Below, piece after piece: positions 36,225-50,000 of a DNA stretch of 64,000 nucleotides. Each line of letters starts with the position of its first letter. The stretch's first letter is position 1. Made by a program: the position numbers and the translations under genes. The notes beneath the pieces are model-generated. The model had not been told where the DNA came from and made no database searches. It was given only the letters and a program-made list of their open reading frames with translations. The DNA is taken from contig NC_091975.1 of assembly GCF_036711975.1 (NCBI RefSeq), positions 2,420,501 through 2,484,500 of the forward strand, written 5' to 3'. The DNA comes from Onthophagus taurus. Its lineage: Eukaryota; Arthropoda; Insecta; Coleoptera; Scarabaeidae.

Positions 36225-39200
36225 TTAATAAAATGATCTATAATCTGGAACAAAAAAAAAGATCAAATTAATAGATCCGTAAATAATTAATTTCGTAAAC
36301 CGATTTAGATTGCTTCAACTTAATTTCGAAAAAAAAATGTAAAAAAAAATCATCCGCCTTCACAAAACCGTTATAAATAAGAGAATGTCGAATTAGAACT
36401 CGATGAACGTGTCTTAATATTTCTAATAAATAAACTTAAACTGTTAAGTGTTGATATGCTCCAATAGGTTTGGGCTCTTTTATAGACTCGATTTAGATAG
36501 TTGGACCGGAATTTCAAAAATATCATGACAAAATGTTTAGAAATTCATAATTTATGTATGATCTTGTATGACCAAACAAACAAGAAGAAATAAACGAAAC
36601 TGTTATTATTGAACTTGATAAGATTGTTTCAAACCTTCTTAGAACCAAATATTTCAGAGTTGCAGAGAAGTGATACAACCAGCCAGAAAGGTTATTGTGA
36701 AGTTAAAAATCCTGTATAATGCTGCCTTTAAGCTAAAAGCTCTCTGGAAGCAGCAGAGGTCATCATGGCTAACAAATTAGTACCCAAAAGATTAACACCA
36801 ATTACTAGGAAAAGAAAATGAGTCTCTAATATTGTGGAAAAGTCTCTAGAGGAAAAGAAAGTGTAGCCAACTACTTCCTATGGAATATAGTGACTTAGTA
36901 AAATCATATTTAAGGACGCCACATCAGAGTAATGACTAATGCTGGCCGAGATCATCATGGCAACATTCGCCGATGACACAAAGCGTTGGAGAAGCGCTTC
37001 AGGGTAAACCAAATTGACTAATGAGCTAAAATCCTTCCTGTCATAATCAATAGAATTATCGTACCATATTTTAACATAACTAAATAAATTGTCATAACGA
37101 TGGATGCAAAGCTGCTGGATGGATAGTACCTAGAACTAATATATACTGGTTATTGAGTAAATTTTGATGACTAAACAAAGCAATATTGCCATAAATTATG
37201 CTATTATGCTATATATGAGGATTGTCTTCACCACTGCAAATAAGTACCAGCATACTAAGAACACTTACATTACACATCTTGACAAAATAGTTTAGTAGTA
37301 ATAGAGAAAAAACAATAAGAATAAGCAAATATTTCTTACTCGAACTGGGTGGCACAAAACCATATCCACTAGCTCCAACAACCACACCACTCGTCTCTCC
37401 ATTATCCGACGGTGCCTGTGGAAAAACAACAGGCCCCCGATCCTGTCTTGGATCCCTGGCACTTCTGTAAGAAGAATCTAAACCACCAGAAAACGCATTC
37501 GATGGAAAATCTTGAAACCCGAAATATTGACAATTAGCTAATGCCAAAAGAACGAAGAGAAGTGCTAAAATCTACAACAAAAAAGCAAAATTAATAAAAC
37601 TTAATAAATTTCTCTAAGATCATCTCGCAATACATCAAACAACATCTGTTCAAAAAACCGTCTTTTGAAACACTTTCTAAACTAACACAATGCATTTTAA
37701 ACGAGCTAAAACGCGTTTTAAACATCGTAAAAATCGAATCGGATTCAAAACGAAGGCCAATTCACTTTCCAATCGCTCAATTTCTCAAGACAATACGTTA
37801 ATATTTTTTTTGTTAGATAACTTGTACTTTTTCTTTACAATTTTTTTGTACGCTTCGACACGTGGATTATTTAATACATAGATTGTTTTAAGGTTCCGGG
37901 TGGTTTAAAAAAAGATTTAATAACAAGGAAAAAAACGGTGTTGGTAATTGTTGTTATAACCGGTTTTGAATGAATCGAAAACGGTCAAGGTTTCTATCCG
38001 AGAGTGAATCGGTTAAGAATGTTTTTCTTTTTAAAACGTCCATGACCTACGAATTCCGAGTCAATTTCCGGAAAAGTTGAGCGAAGTTTAAATATGAAAG
38101 GATTTGATTGAATTGGATTGGATATATAAAATGAAGCAAAAATTTCCCAATTCGTTCCGTTTCGAGAAAACAACAATTACCACTTCACAATTCGTTTCTT
38201 TTGCTATATATATTTTTCTCTCCAGCTTTATTGTTTCAACCGACCTAAAGACCATTATTTTAATTTAATTGTGTCTTTCAACCTCCCCGTTAAAACGTTA
38301 CAACACTCAGATTACGGCAAATCATTTCGAAATAATTTTTTTTTATTTTAATCCAACTCTTTTCTAACACTTTTAATATTGAGCAAAATTTAAAGAAACT
38401 TTAATTATGGGTATTAAACGCAAACTTGAGTATGTATATCAAAGATGTATTATATCATTAAGGTATGTTTACGTTTAAGAAATTTAAGTGCGTTTCTTAA
38501 ACGAACTTTATGTAGATTTACTCCTTGTTGGTTTGGCTTGGATTGTTGGACCTTAGGACTAACTAGAGCGTGGCGAAATGGTTCGAAAAAATCGTCTAAA
38601 AACCCGCTTTGTCGTTGCGCAAAACTTGCGCGCCAATAGATAATCACGTAGGCCGTACATACTTGTTTAAACTTGATCAACAATAGCGATTTTTAAACGT
38701 TTTCAATCCAGGAATTTCAATTCACCTTAATCTAGTTCCCTACAATTTTAATATAATTTCTGTATTTATTTGTAGGTATTCATAAATGATATTTATACCA
38801 AATTGAAGATTTGTTGTGTTGTATAAACTCATTTTTGAGATATTACAAAAAATATCAAACTTAGTCCCATTAAGAAAAAAATTCTGTAAATTTCAAAAAA
38901 TCATTCTGTCTTTATTTATGAAAATTAAGAAATGATTCTTATACCAAATTGAAGATAAAAGATTCTATTTTAAGAAAATAAATGGATGCATATGTTATAT
39001 ATATATTCGTTTTTGAGATATTACAAAAATCTGCTTATTTGACCAGTGATTTTACCAGTGATCTTAGCAACTTTTGCACCAAATCAAAGATGAAAGATTG
39101 TAGTTTAAGAATATTTAGTCATCGTTATATAATTGTTTATATATCAAATAAACTGTTTTATACATAGTTTAAAGCAAAAGGTCCGTTTTTATTTGATCCA

Positions 39201-39521
39201 TAAATCATTTCTTAATCTTCATAAATAAACTCTTGGTGATTTTTTTAACTTTAGTGTAATGGTTGAGTGAATACATGCTCCAAAAGCAACCACTTTCACT
39301 GATTCTAAACGCGATCTTACTGATTGTAGAAGCCTTTGAGCGTGAGCTATGTTATTAAGCATAAGAATTAGATGGTTTAATTAAACATCGATAACAAAAT
39401 TTAAAAAAATTAATGAAATATAACAAATCCAAATTTAACTCAATTTCACTTCACAACAATAACAATTAATAAAATAACTTGAATCCAATTCAGTTTAAAA
39501 TTTAAAACTTACAATTTTCAT
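36225..39521 (-). CDS. 86-residue secreted protein, unknown function
   Basis: Three coding exons: 39521-39513 (MKI only), 37571-37340 and 36244-36225. The first intron is ~1.9 kb and the second ~1.1 kb; both junctions are canonical and phases agree. The leader MKI|ILALLFVLLALANC is a clear signal peptide. The mature part is YFGFQDFPSNAFSGGLDSSY, then an Arg/Asp stretch (RSARDPRQDRGP), VVFPQAP, GETSGVVVGASGYGFVPPSS and a short end NYRSFY. Gly/Ser/Tyr/Pro-rich composition without cysteines in the mature part suggests a cuticle, silk-gland or salivary protein rather than a cystine-folded peptide. No family is recognised. A TATA box lies ~140 bases upstream of the ATG. Confidence 0.75.
36740..37015 (+). 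mobile_element. Decayed LINE fragment with FADD motif
   Basis: Near 36950 the plus strand reads AEIIMATFADDTK, matching reverse transcriptase motif C of Jockey-type LINEs (VATFADDTAIL). In a neighbouring frame ALEKRFRVNQID follows. A similar string (gcagaggtcatcatggctaacaaa) lies ~200 bases upstream. No intact frame; it lies in the second intron of the 86-residue secreted protein gene. Call rests on one motif. Confidence 0.45.
38780..39135 (+). repeat. Decayed tandem repeat, ~140-180 bp period
   Basis: The string taccaaattgaagat occurs near 38797 and 38940, with a weaker caccaaatcaaagat near 39078. The string tttttgagatattacaaaaa occurs near 38830 and 39011. Two or three degenerate units, in the first intron of the secreted protein gene. 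Confidence 0.6.
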
Positions 39522-39660
39522 GTTGAATTTTAAATAATAAAATGAAGAAGAACTTGAAACACCACAAACCACTTTACTAATTGTAACAAAGTGATTTTAG
39601 CACCGTTTTTAAGCGAGTTAAGCACCGGGATTGATCACAAAACCGTTTGACCGTCGAGTT

Positions 39661-39667
39661 TTATATA
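39661..39667 (-). promoter_or_regulatory. TATA box of the 86-residue secreted protein gene
   Basis: TATATAA on the minus strand followed by AACTCGACGGTC. A start of transcription near 39634 would give a ~110-base leader to the ATG at 39521. Confidence 0.55.
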
Positions 39668-42352
39668 GGTAAGTTGTAACCTCGATGTGTCGAGGTCGTT
39701 CCGTTTTCAAAACGGAAGAAAACGGTTCTAGCAAATCTTAACACGAAACCGATGGAAAGAAACACTGTTTAGATGATTTGCATCAAAAAAAATAATTAAG
39801 CGAGAACTCTTAGAACGTCTTAAGATGTTGAAGACGGTCTATAAAATGAAAACTTAAAAGTCGCTCCAAGATTTAGCTTTCGCTCTTTTAGAGCGGAATA
39901 CAATGTGGAGTTGTTCGGGTTGTTTTTTTTTTAAATTAGGTTAAAAATTTTTTTGAAATGGTACAAAGTTGTTTTTAAATAAAAAATTTATGTGTCATTA
40001 AAATCGAAGGATTTTTCTTTAATTTAAGATATCGTTACTTAACACTCGTGATTAAAGTCGAGGTGATTTATAAAAGTTTTTGGAAGATCTTAAAAAAATT
40101 ACTTCACATAAATAACCTAGTTTTAATCTTTTTAATAATCAAATTCGAACTTGATCTCATTAACGAAAAAAAAAACTGTATAAAAAGTGCACTCTAGCAC
40201 ATAATAAAGTATAAGAAAACTCCTCCAAAATGTAATTTAAATCGCTTTATAAAACGATCACTTTTAATTTCAATGCCAAGAGTAACCTTGCTCCGGTTTT
40301 ACTACGGGTCTTTTATTTTTAAAATTCAATCGCTTTCAGGAAGTCCGGAATCAGTTTTAAAGGTCATTTAAAAAACGTGAGTCAGCCAACTTCTTCGAAT
40401 TTTTCATCGCAAAAATAAAACACTTTAAAAACGCTTCCGGTTGTGTATCTTTACTTCCGAGTATTCGACGAATTTACCTTGAAAGGCCGTTTTAAGTTTT
40501 GACTGTTTTCGTGGAAGGTCGTCGAATGAAACCAACAAAGAGATAAAAATGTGTTCTTGTATTTGGTTTTTATGACGTAAATTCTCTTGTGCAAATATGT
40601 AAAATGCGTCGATTTTGCAAAGTTTTACCTGTTTTATATTCGGAATGCGGGCCGAAGTGTGTTAGATATTTTATAATACGTGGTTTTTATTCAAGGATTC
40701 GTTTGGTAATTGTAACCTAATTTTCGTACAATTAAAAAAATTATCTTCAGATGATTAAAAAAATTTTGAAATTGTTCTTTCACTACGAATTAAAAATAAA
40801 TTTTATTACAAATTTAAAGTATTAATTTCTGCTTGAACATTGCATACAATGCTTAACTCTTTCAGACTAGGCAAGCAAACATGTCTAAAAACACTTAAAC
40901 AGGAATTCCCAAAATTATACTGAAATATGATGAATCTCCACCGATTGTAATAAAGATCGACCAGATCATCCAACATAAAAATCAAACGTGGTGTCGCTCA
41001 GATTGCATATTTTTATGGAACTAAAACTAGAAATGTTTCTAGTTCTCGGTCTAATGTTAGTTCTAGTTTTAATTCTTATCCAGCGCTAGACCAAGAACTA
41101 GAATCATTCGGGTTTAGCCGTTTAGTTCTATTTGTATAACAAGCTCGTGATGCATTATCCCCATCAATTGTAATAATCAAGTTATAATCGTTATTTCGAC
41201 CACATTTCATCTTTGAAAATCTTGTGAGTAACGCCTCGCCCGCAAGCGACCTCGGCTACAAACTGAAATCAAGGCTTCGCTGTGTCATATTTCTCATTAT
41301 CTTGGCAATCTTTCTGAGTCGATTTATCTTCTATAATTAAAGTGGAATACTAAAATTAAATTATTGACTTGATCTACATTAGTAAAATTAATATAATTTT
41401 CAAAATGATAATTAATTATTCTGTGTTCACATGAAACAATAAGGTTCACCTTTGTTGTAAAGGTAAAAATTATTTACCTTCTTATTCATCAAACATTACT
41501 GACGACTCCTCGATGGTTATCTTTAATTATACACGTTATGCACACTTCAGTTACATAATAACGGGACCTTGAATATTGTAAAAATGTCAAGTTAAAGCAA
41601 AAAAAGAAGCTTATGTCTTGAAAAGTCTAGATATTTCAAGGAATTTCTAGAAAAAAAAGTGATGATATAACTAATTAGCAACGGAAATGTCGAAGGATAA
41701 TTTAAATTGTTTACTTTTGAGATATTATTGATGTTTTAAAAAAAAATTGTAAGATTTGAAAAATTAATTTCTCAATCTTGAAAATAACAATTTAAAATTA
41801 ATAACTAACCACCGCCGGTACTTTTATCTAATGAGTCCCGCTGCAATTAACTTTCCGAGATCAATGACTGGCCTTCAACACAAAGGTATTTAACCGTTTC
41901 AATGGTATTTAAACAAAAAGTTTCTTTTCCGCTAATAATTAAGCGGACCCTTTCTTAAAGGACAAAAAAATTGTTTAATTTTTTTGAAACTTTTTTAAGA
42001 CGCTTTCTTCACAAAGCGTCCTTCGAAAACGACTTTTTAAAAGAATTAAAAACGAATTTTTAAACGGATATTTATGTTTTTCTGGCGAAATTTCGGGCGT
42101 CTTATGTAACGAATTTTTTAAGGATTTATTTCTCTATTTCTACGGCATATTTCTGTTTTGTAATGCGATTCTTTCACGCTTACAAACTGGTTCAATGTTG
42201 CAACAAATTTTCATTGCTGTTTTAATAATTATTGTCAAAATTTTCTATTATTTTTTTCAATTAGTTAAGAATTACAACTAAATCAAAAATCAAAATATAA
42301 ATTAATAAAAATTTATTAAAACTAATACTTCAATTAATTAATCATTAAACAT
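39668..42352. other. Intergenic, one repeat copy, otherwise nothing recognised
   Basis: AT-rich apart from a small G+C-rich patch at ~41225-41290 (cctcgcccgcaagcgacctcggctac), unexplained and possibly a transposon scrap. Repeat copy E is at ~41010-41125. Confidence 0.5.
41010..41125. mobile_element. Copy E (partial) of the palindromic repeat family
   Basis: Only the internal palindrome survives: ctaaaactagaaatgtttctagttctcggtctaatgttag, then gctagaccaagaactagaatcattcgggtttagccg. No terminal CCTCGATATAACGG was seen on either side. Confidence 0.65.
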
Positions 42353-43151
<799 letters not shown>

Positions 43152-43159
43152 CACGGTAA

Positions 43160-43585
43160 TTATTTTGAATTATTTTCAAATCGTGGCAACACAGGAAGTA
43201 TTAAATTACCAAACGATGAATCCTGCGAAATAAAATAACCAGTCGATTGCGCGTTTGCCGTTTGTAAAGCACCTCGCTGTGCAGAATTCATCGAGTGTTG
43301 TTGATCGGTTTGTGGAGTTGCTGGACCAACATTCGGAGACCCTAAAAGTGGTAACTGTGAGGTTAAGGTTGAAGCTACACCTTGTTTTAACAGGATTTGT
43401 TTCTTTAATTGAAGTTCTTCGAGTACTTTTCTACTTGCTAAGTCTGAAAATGTTAAAAATGAAATTTGTCAAAAAAATTTTTAGGTTAGGTTCTGTTGTT
43501 TTAAGGTTATATTCGGTTTTTGGGAGTTTTTAGAATGATTTGAGTCGAATTTACCTCTTTGGGCATTCGGTTGGGGAAAAGCCAT
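43160..43585 (-). CDS. SOSS complex subunit C (INIP) homologue
   Basis: Two exons (43585-43555, 43443-43160, phase 1) encode 104 residues; human INIP also has 104. After a short MAFPQPNAQRD start there is a helical ASRKVLEELQLKKQILLKQG. The conserved end is QRGALQTANAQSTGYFISQD followed by SFGNLILPVLPRFE, which closely follows the INIP core (HSSGYFITQDSAFGNLILPVLPR). In the family this small protein joins INTS3 and an OB-fold single-strand-DNA-binding protein to make the SOSS complex used in double-strand break repair. Same strand as METTL5 and ending 8 bases before it; the two may share an mRNA. No functional link between them is known to me. Confidence 0.92.
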
Positions 43586-44003
43586 TAATTTAAGTAAAAA
43601 TTTTGAGTTTTTTTTGTAAATAAACGATCATAACGTGCAATTTTTGACGTTTATCGTTTGACGTTATTGTACTTGATAGTTTATAAGTTTATCGCGTTGC
43701 ATACAACAAAGATGGTTTTATATAGTCAATAAAAGTAAAGAAGGAAAAGAGATGATACGATCAAAATATTTTTATCTTACTCTGCAATTCAATGAATTAA
43801 TTAATAAAGTCATTCAAAAGTACTAATTACTCAAAACATCCGATTTAATTATTTTCTTTTATTAAAAATTAAAATTAAATTAGGTAATTTTAGGTAGTGA
43901 AAATAAATTTATTGTTAAACCAATTAGAAATAATTCACGATCTAAAGTCATTTGATCTAATAATTATTTGTGCTACAATTTGACGTAAAGGAAGGAATGG
44001 TAT

Positions 44004-44015
44004 CAAAATGGCCGC
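44004..44015. promoter_or_regulatory. Pho/YY1-type motif upstream of brahma
   Basis: CAAAATGGCCGC closely fits the Pho/YY1 consensus (AAAATGGCNGC, core GCCAT). It lies ~130 bases before the first donor of brahma, near the likely start of transcription. Single match by eye. Confidence 0.45.
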
Positions 44016-44039
44016 TGAGTTGTTTTGTTGTTTAGATTT

Positions 44040-47000
44040 ATCAATGCTATTGATAAATTTTTCGAGTTAAGTTCACGTTTGAACGTGTTTTGTATTCTAA
44101 ACGAGTGTACGAAGACCGATTAAAAATAACGGGGAAAAAGAAGAAAAGGTAAGTTATTTATTAGAGGTTAAGAAGTGAGTGGAAACCCTCAACCGGTAAT
44201 CGACATGTTTTGATAACCCATGTTTTAGTTTTTAACTTTTTCAGGTTTTTTAACCAGTTATGAATAATTATAATAATTTTTTGTGATTCTCTGTTTAATT
44301 ATTTATTAAAATTTTATTTTTAGGTTTTTTCCCATGATTTATATTCTCTATAATTCTATAAAAAATGTGAATACCCAAGCATTCATCAACGCCCTCTAAC
44401 TGATTTCTTATGATTGCAACGATTCTTAATATTTTCTTGAATTCTGGCTTATACAAAGTATATAAAGCATGATATTTGTATATATATATATATAAGTTAA
44501 TGAAGAAATGACCTATCCTACACCTAAGTAGTCCTTTTTAAATCTTCCAAATACAAGAAATGAGTGATTATTGGTAGGTAACATGTCCGATGAAGAATTA
44601 TAAAGAGTTTATATTCCTTTTTTACATTAGAATAAGCTTATTAGCTAAATTAAAAATATATGGTGATAATTAAACTTACTGAACAAATATTATTTCTAGT
44701 AAAATGGCTAGTCCATCGCCGCAAAGCAGCCCGATGCCTCCACCACAGGCACCGAGCCCAATGGGACCTCCATCTCAAAGTCCCGCACCCTCCCCATCCC
44801 CTCACAGTCCTTACCAACAGCCTCCACCTCATAATATGGGACCTTCTGGACCTCCAATGGGTCCTATTCCACCCGTTGGAGGTCCCCCAAGTCACTTAAC
44901 AGGTCCACCTGGGCCACCTCCGCACATGGCACCTCAACCTCCTCACCCATCCATGTCTCCACATGGGCCTCCTGGACCACCAGGTCATCAAGTTTTACCT
45001 CCTGGTGGTCCACCACCTCAAGGGCACATGGGAGGTCCTCCTGGGGGACCTGGAGGACCTCCGGGTGGCCCGCCACCAATGCAACCACATCCTCAAGGAC
45101 CCCCTGGTGGACATCCTGGAATGCCGGGGATGCCGCCTGGAGGCGGAGGGCAGCATATGGGACAAGGACCTGGGGGGCCACCACCGCAGGGACCAATGCC
45201 GCCTCATGGACATGGGGTTGTTGGGGGACAAGGACAAGGATATCCACCGCCGCCACCTCCGCATGGAATGCATCCACAACAAGGACCACAGGTTAATTAA
45301 AGCTTTATGTTTTTTTTTTAATTTAATTTCTCTGAATTTATTCTTCAATTTTAATAATTAACAAAAAAATTAATTATTTTTGTTTTGAAATCCGCTCTTC
45401 ATCGGCCTCTTTTAATAATTTCAGGTACTCCTTAGCAACGTTTTCGTTTGGCGCTGCCATAAAATTTGGTTTCATTACATCAAATTCCAAACCAAGACGT
45501 TGTTCTACAAAGAAATTGATAAAATAATATCCATTTTTATGTTTTTGGTAATTTCTCACCGCTGGTATCGCAAACGAATCCTCCCGCTTCTCTAACAATT
45601 ACAACTCCTGCAGCAGCGTCCCATGGTGATAATCCATCGCATTGATAGACGTCTGTTTGACCACAAGCCACATAACAAAGCCCTAAAGCTGCCGAACCAA
45701 GTGATCTTATCCTTAAAAAAATTAATTGAAAAGATTTAATGATAACTAAAATGATTATATATTAAGTTGTGTTTGTACCCTTCAGCTTTCGCTATGATCT
45801 TCGAAAGTCTATAAAGATATAAATCTCGATATTTTTCAGCTCTTGCCAAACTCAATTCGTAATTATAGTTGGTTTGTTCGATTCCTAAAATCAGAAATTA
45901 TTTCATTACTTTTATTAAGTTATTGGTCGGTTTGAAACCAACATTTTAAAATAATACGTTAAAAAACTTACTGTTTACTTTGCGCGTAAAAATTCGTTTC
46001 TCATTCAAATAAGCCCCATTTCCTTTAATCGCGGTAAATAGTTGATCTAAAAACGGATTCAAAACAATTCCCAAAACGAGGTCTTTTTGAATGGTTAATC
46101 CGACCGAGATACAACTCATCGGCAATTTTCGAACAAAATTTGCTGTCCCGTCTATGGGATCGATGATCCATGTTGGTTTATCAGTTAATTCGGCCAAATG
46201 ACCTTTATCGTAGGTTTCTTCTTCACCAATAAAACTAAAAATTACAAAATGTATGACAATATTGTTAAGAAAATATTCCAATTTTCATTAGGTTTCAATG
46301 TCACATTATGTTTGACTGTTAATTCACTCGCTTCCAACTTGCTCGACCGATTAATTGGGTTGACGGCTTAAAACTTAACTTAACTTAAAATACATCTTTG
46401 ATTTCATTCAATATAAGCACTTAAGTACTTCAAGAATTAATGTTCCATTACTAAATGAGCGTAAATGAGTCCTTCAAATATTTGTTTTGAAACTCAAAAC
46501 ATTAAAATAGAAAACCTGTTTGTATTTATCACGATAATTATCAAAATTCCTTATTAATCTGGTAAAAAAATAATTTTAAACTAAATTTTAACCTTTTAAA
46601 AATAGATCCAGACAATTTTTTTTTAATTTTAATGCAAACAATGATCTTATCTTTTTAAACAATTTTCATCATTATTGTTATAAAATGAATTTTATCTCGG
46701 GTTATAAAACATTTCTTAACTCTCAAAAATGTAAAACTTCATTAACATACTTGAATAAATAAAGCACTATGTAAAAGTGTAAAACCTTGATTGTTTCAAA
46801 AAATATAGTTTAAACATTTCTAATCTTACTCGTGGGCTGGATATTTTTCCTTTAATTTTTCAATCAAAATATCTTCCACTTTTTTATCATAAACGGTAAC
46901 CAAATCCCAAACTTCTTCTTTCCTCTCGACTTCAAAATTTTTTGCTTCTTTTACAATCTTTAAAATAAATAACAATTAGATTTTTTTTTTTTTTTTTTTC

Positions 47001-50000
47001 TAAAAATCATTCTTTTTTAACCTTTCCCGCTTCTTTAACGAGCTCAACCGCCACTTTGAAGTATTCGAAAATTTTTTCTTGACTCATTTTTTATCGGTGG
47101 AGTTGAATCTTTGAAAATTTAAATGGAACTGATTCTAAAGTGACAAAGACTCGTCGGTTTTATAATAATCTCGGTTTTGAAGCCTTCGTTTACCTTTTAA
47201 ATTAACCTTGAGTGGCTCAGCCACTTTCTAACGCAAGTTTTAAATTAATTAAACGATTTAAATTAGTTTGTTAAGACATTTTCGGTTTTTTTTAAATCGG
47301 TTTTTAAACAGTTAAGAAATTGTCGGGTGACTCAAGAAAAAAATTTGGGTGGCGGGTTTTTTCGCGATTTAAAAACGTTGAAATTGTAATCGATTGTTTA
47401 CGGTTTTTTACACAAGATTTAAATAGAATTAAGTAAGGAAAAAATAACCGGCTGTAACAAATTGCTTCTGTTTAAAATTTAAATGGTGATTAATTTTATT
47501 AATGAAATGACTTGGGATTTTTTTTGAGTCACTCAAATTTATTTATTTTTTTGTTTAATAATTAGAATCCTTCATCTTCACCGGGACCTCAAGGGCCACC
47601 TGGTCCTCCTGGAGGTCCGCCACCTTCCGGACAACAACAATTGCCTCCTCAGGGGCAACAAGAAAACTTGAACGCGTTACAAAGAGCTATTGATTCAATG
47701 GAAGAAAAGGGGATGCAAGAAGATCCAAGATATTCGCAATTACTAGCGTTAAGGGCGAGATCGAATGGAAATTCAGTATTTAATAGTGGCCAAATGGGGC
47801 AGTTAAGGTTGGTTAAAAAAGTTGGTTTAAAGGTAATCTAAATAAATTTTTGATTAGAGCTCAAATAATGGCTTATCGAATGTTGGCGCGAAATCAACCC
47901 ATAAATCAACAATTGGTAATGGCTGTCCAAGGGAAAAGACCGGATGGAACTCCTCAGTGCCCAACACCACCAAGTAGTCCATTTCAGCCCAATTCCGGTG
48001 GACCACAACCAGCACAGGTAAGTTTCAAAAACTTATTTTTAACCCTCTATTAAAAAATATATTTGGACATAAAGTAGAAAAAGTAGAATTCTGTAGAACT
48101 TTTTGATATTTTTTCTTTGTAAGAATTAGAAATTATTTTTTGGTTCGTTTTGATTTAATTTGGTGTTGAATTTGGTGTTGTTTTTTTGCTCATGCTCTTT
48201 GCTTTTTGCGTCTTGAACTCTTTGTTCTCTATTTATTTTTTTTCTATAGTAATAAATAATGATTATCTTATTTTAATAGGAGTAGTTAGAATTAAGTAGT
48301 TAATTTATTTGATTAATTATTTTAATTTTGTTTTGTAATAATTTTTTGGGTAAGATTTTATATGGCACTTAATGAGTGGTCATGAGGCAACGACACTCAC
48401 ACTGTGCAAATCGTATTCGCCTTCTAACACACTTATACTATGAATAACTATTAAAGATTTTTTCTTATCGCATGATTATTATTTGCAGTTTTTGTTTGTT
48501 TTTTTAATTTTTTTTAGATAGCTTTTAATAATTATATTGTAAAACCTTAAGGTAACATAGACAAACAAGATAAAATGATAAATAAATTTGTGATAATTGC
48601 CACAACAAGCCAAAAACATGAAAAATCGTAGGGTTCTGGGCCTCCGGGAGGCGGTGATAGTGGGGATTCATCCTCTCCTGACAACTCCGTTCCGCCGCAA
48701 ATGCGTCCACCGGGACCTCCAGGTCCTCCTGGGCCTCCCGGAGGACCTCCCGGTGGACCGCCTGGATCTTTGGGGCACCAGGGACCACCGCATCAAGGTC
48801 CTTCCGTACATCCAGGAAATCACCCAGGACCTGGAAATCATCCGGGACCTCCTAATCATCCTGGGAGTCATCAAAGTCATCAAGGAGGTCATCCTGGGCA
48901 AGGAAGCCACCCCGGAGGGCCACCAAGTCATCCTGGAGGTCATCCCGGAAGTCATCCTGGGGCTCATCCAGGTCCTCATCAAGGCCCACCTAATCATGGA
49001 GTACCTCATCAAGGACCTGGTGGGCACCCCGGAGGAATGCAAGGACCTACGAATCATCCAGGAAGTCATGCTGGTCCGCATCATGGGCCACCACCAGGTT
49101 CTGGACACCCAGGAAGTCACCCCCAAGGTCCGCCTATTCATCATCAAGGACATCCAGGGGGGCCACCGAATGTAACTGCTTCTCAAGGACCCCCTGGTGG
49201 ACCTTCTGGAGCTCCACAAGGGCTCCCAGGTGGACCGCCAGGTTTATCTGGTGGGCCGCAAGGTCTTCCTGGTGGGCCGCAAGGTCTTCCTGGAGGTCCT
49301 TTGGGTCTTCCAGATGGTCCACAAGGCGGTCAAGGGTTACCGGGAGGTCCTCAAGGTTTACCAGGTGCTCCTCAAGGACTACCAGGTGGTCCTCAAGGAC
49401 TTCCCGGAACTCCTCAGCGGTTATCAGGGGCTCCTCAAGGTCTTCCCCCAGGCGGAATTCCCCCACAAGGTGCGCAGGGACCGCCGGGAGGACCTCAACA
49501 GTCTCCCGGTCTTCCCAATTCGCAAAATTCTCAAAGTACTCAAGGTCCTCCTCAAAGTATGCCTCAAGTGGGCCCCCAAGGTGGTGGAATACAAACCCAA
49601 ATTCAAAGTGGGCAAAACATTCAAACTCTTCAAGGACCCCCTCAAGGTCCGCCTCAAATGGGGCAACCAGGAGGTCCAAGCATGGGACCGCAACACCATC
49701 AGCAAAGTCAAGGTGGCCAAGGACTACAGGTAATTGAAGAATTGAAGTGGGGACGGACTATAAAAGCAAAGAGCATGAGTTTTTATTTAAATTAAGAGCA
49801 AAATATAACTTCGCTGCTATAATTCGCAAATTTTAACAATATTTCTATTGAAAAGTTATATTTTTTTCGAAGCCAAATCAAGCAGGAACTGGTCAAGGTG
49901 TTCGTCCTGGTCCTCCAGGTCAAGCGGGTCCTCCTGGACATCCACAACAAGCCGCTCAGCCACCTGCGCAACCCGGACAACCTCAAAATCAATCCCAACA

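Noticed and set aside
38445-38683. Overlapping frames of 64 and 77 codons on both strands
   Set aside because: No motif, no splice signals, and they lie in the intron of a secreted-protein gene; treated as chance.
41225-41290. G+C-rich patch read as a possible structural RNA
   Set aside because: No consistent stem structure or box motifs; too short to classify, more likely a repeat scrap.
48668-49219. Long Ser/Arg/Met-rich frames on the minus strand over brahma exon 5, and similar frames at 44864-45289 and 49134-49679
   Set aside because: They are forced by the G+C-rich repeat composition of the brahma coding strand, have no splice context and no recognisable domain.
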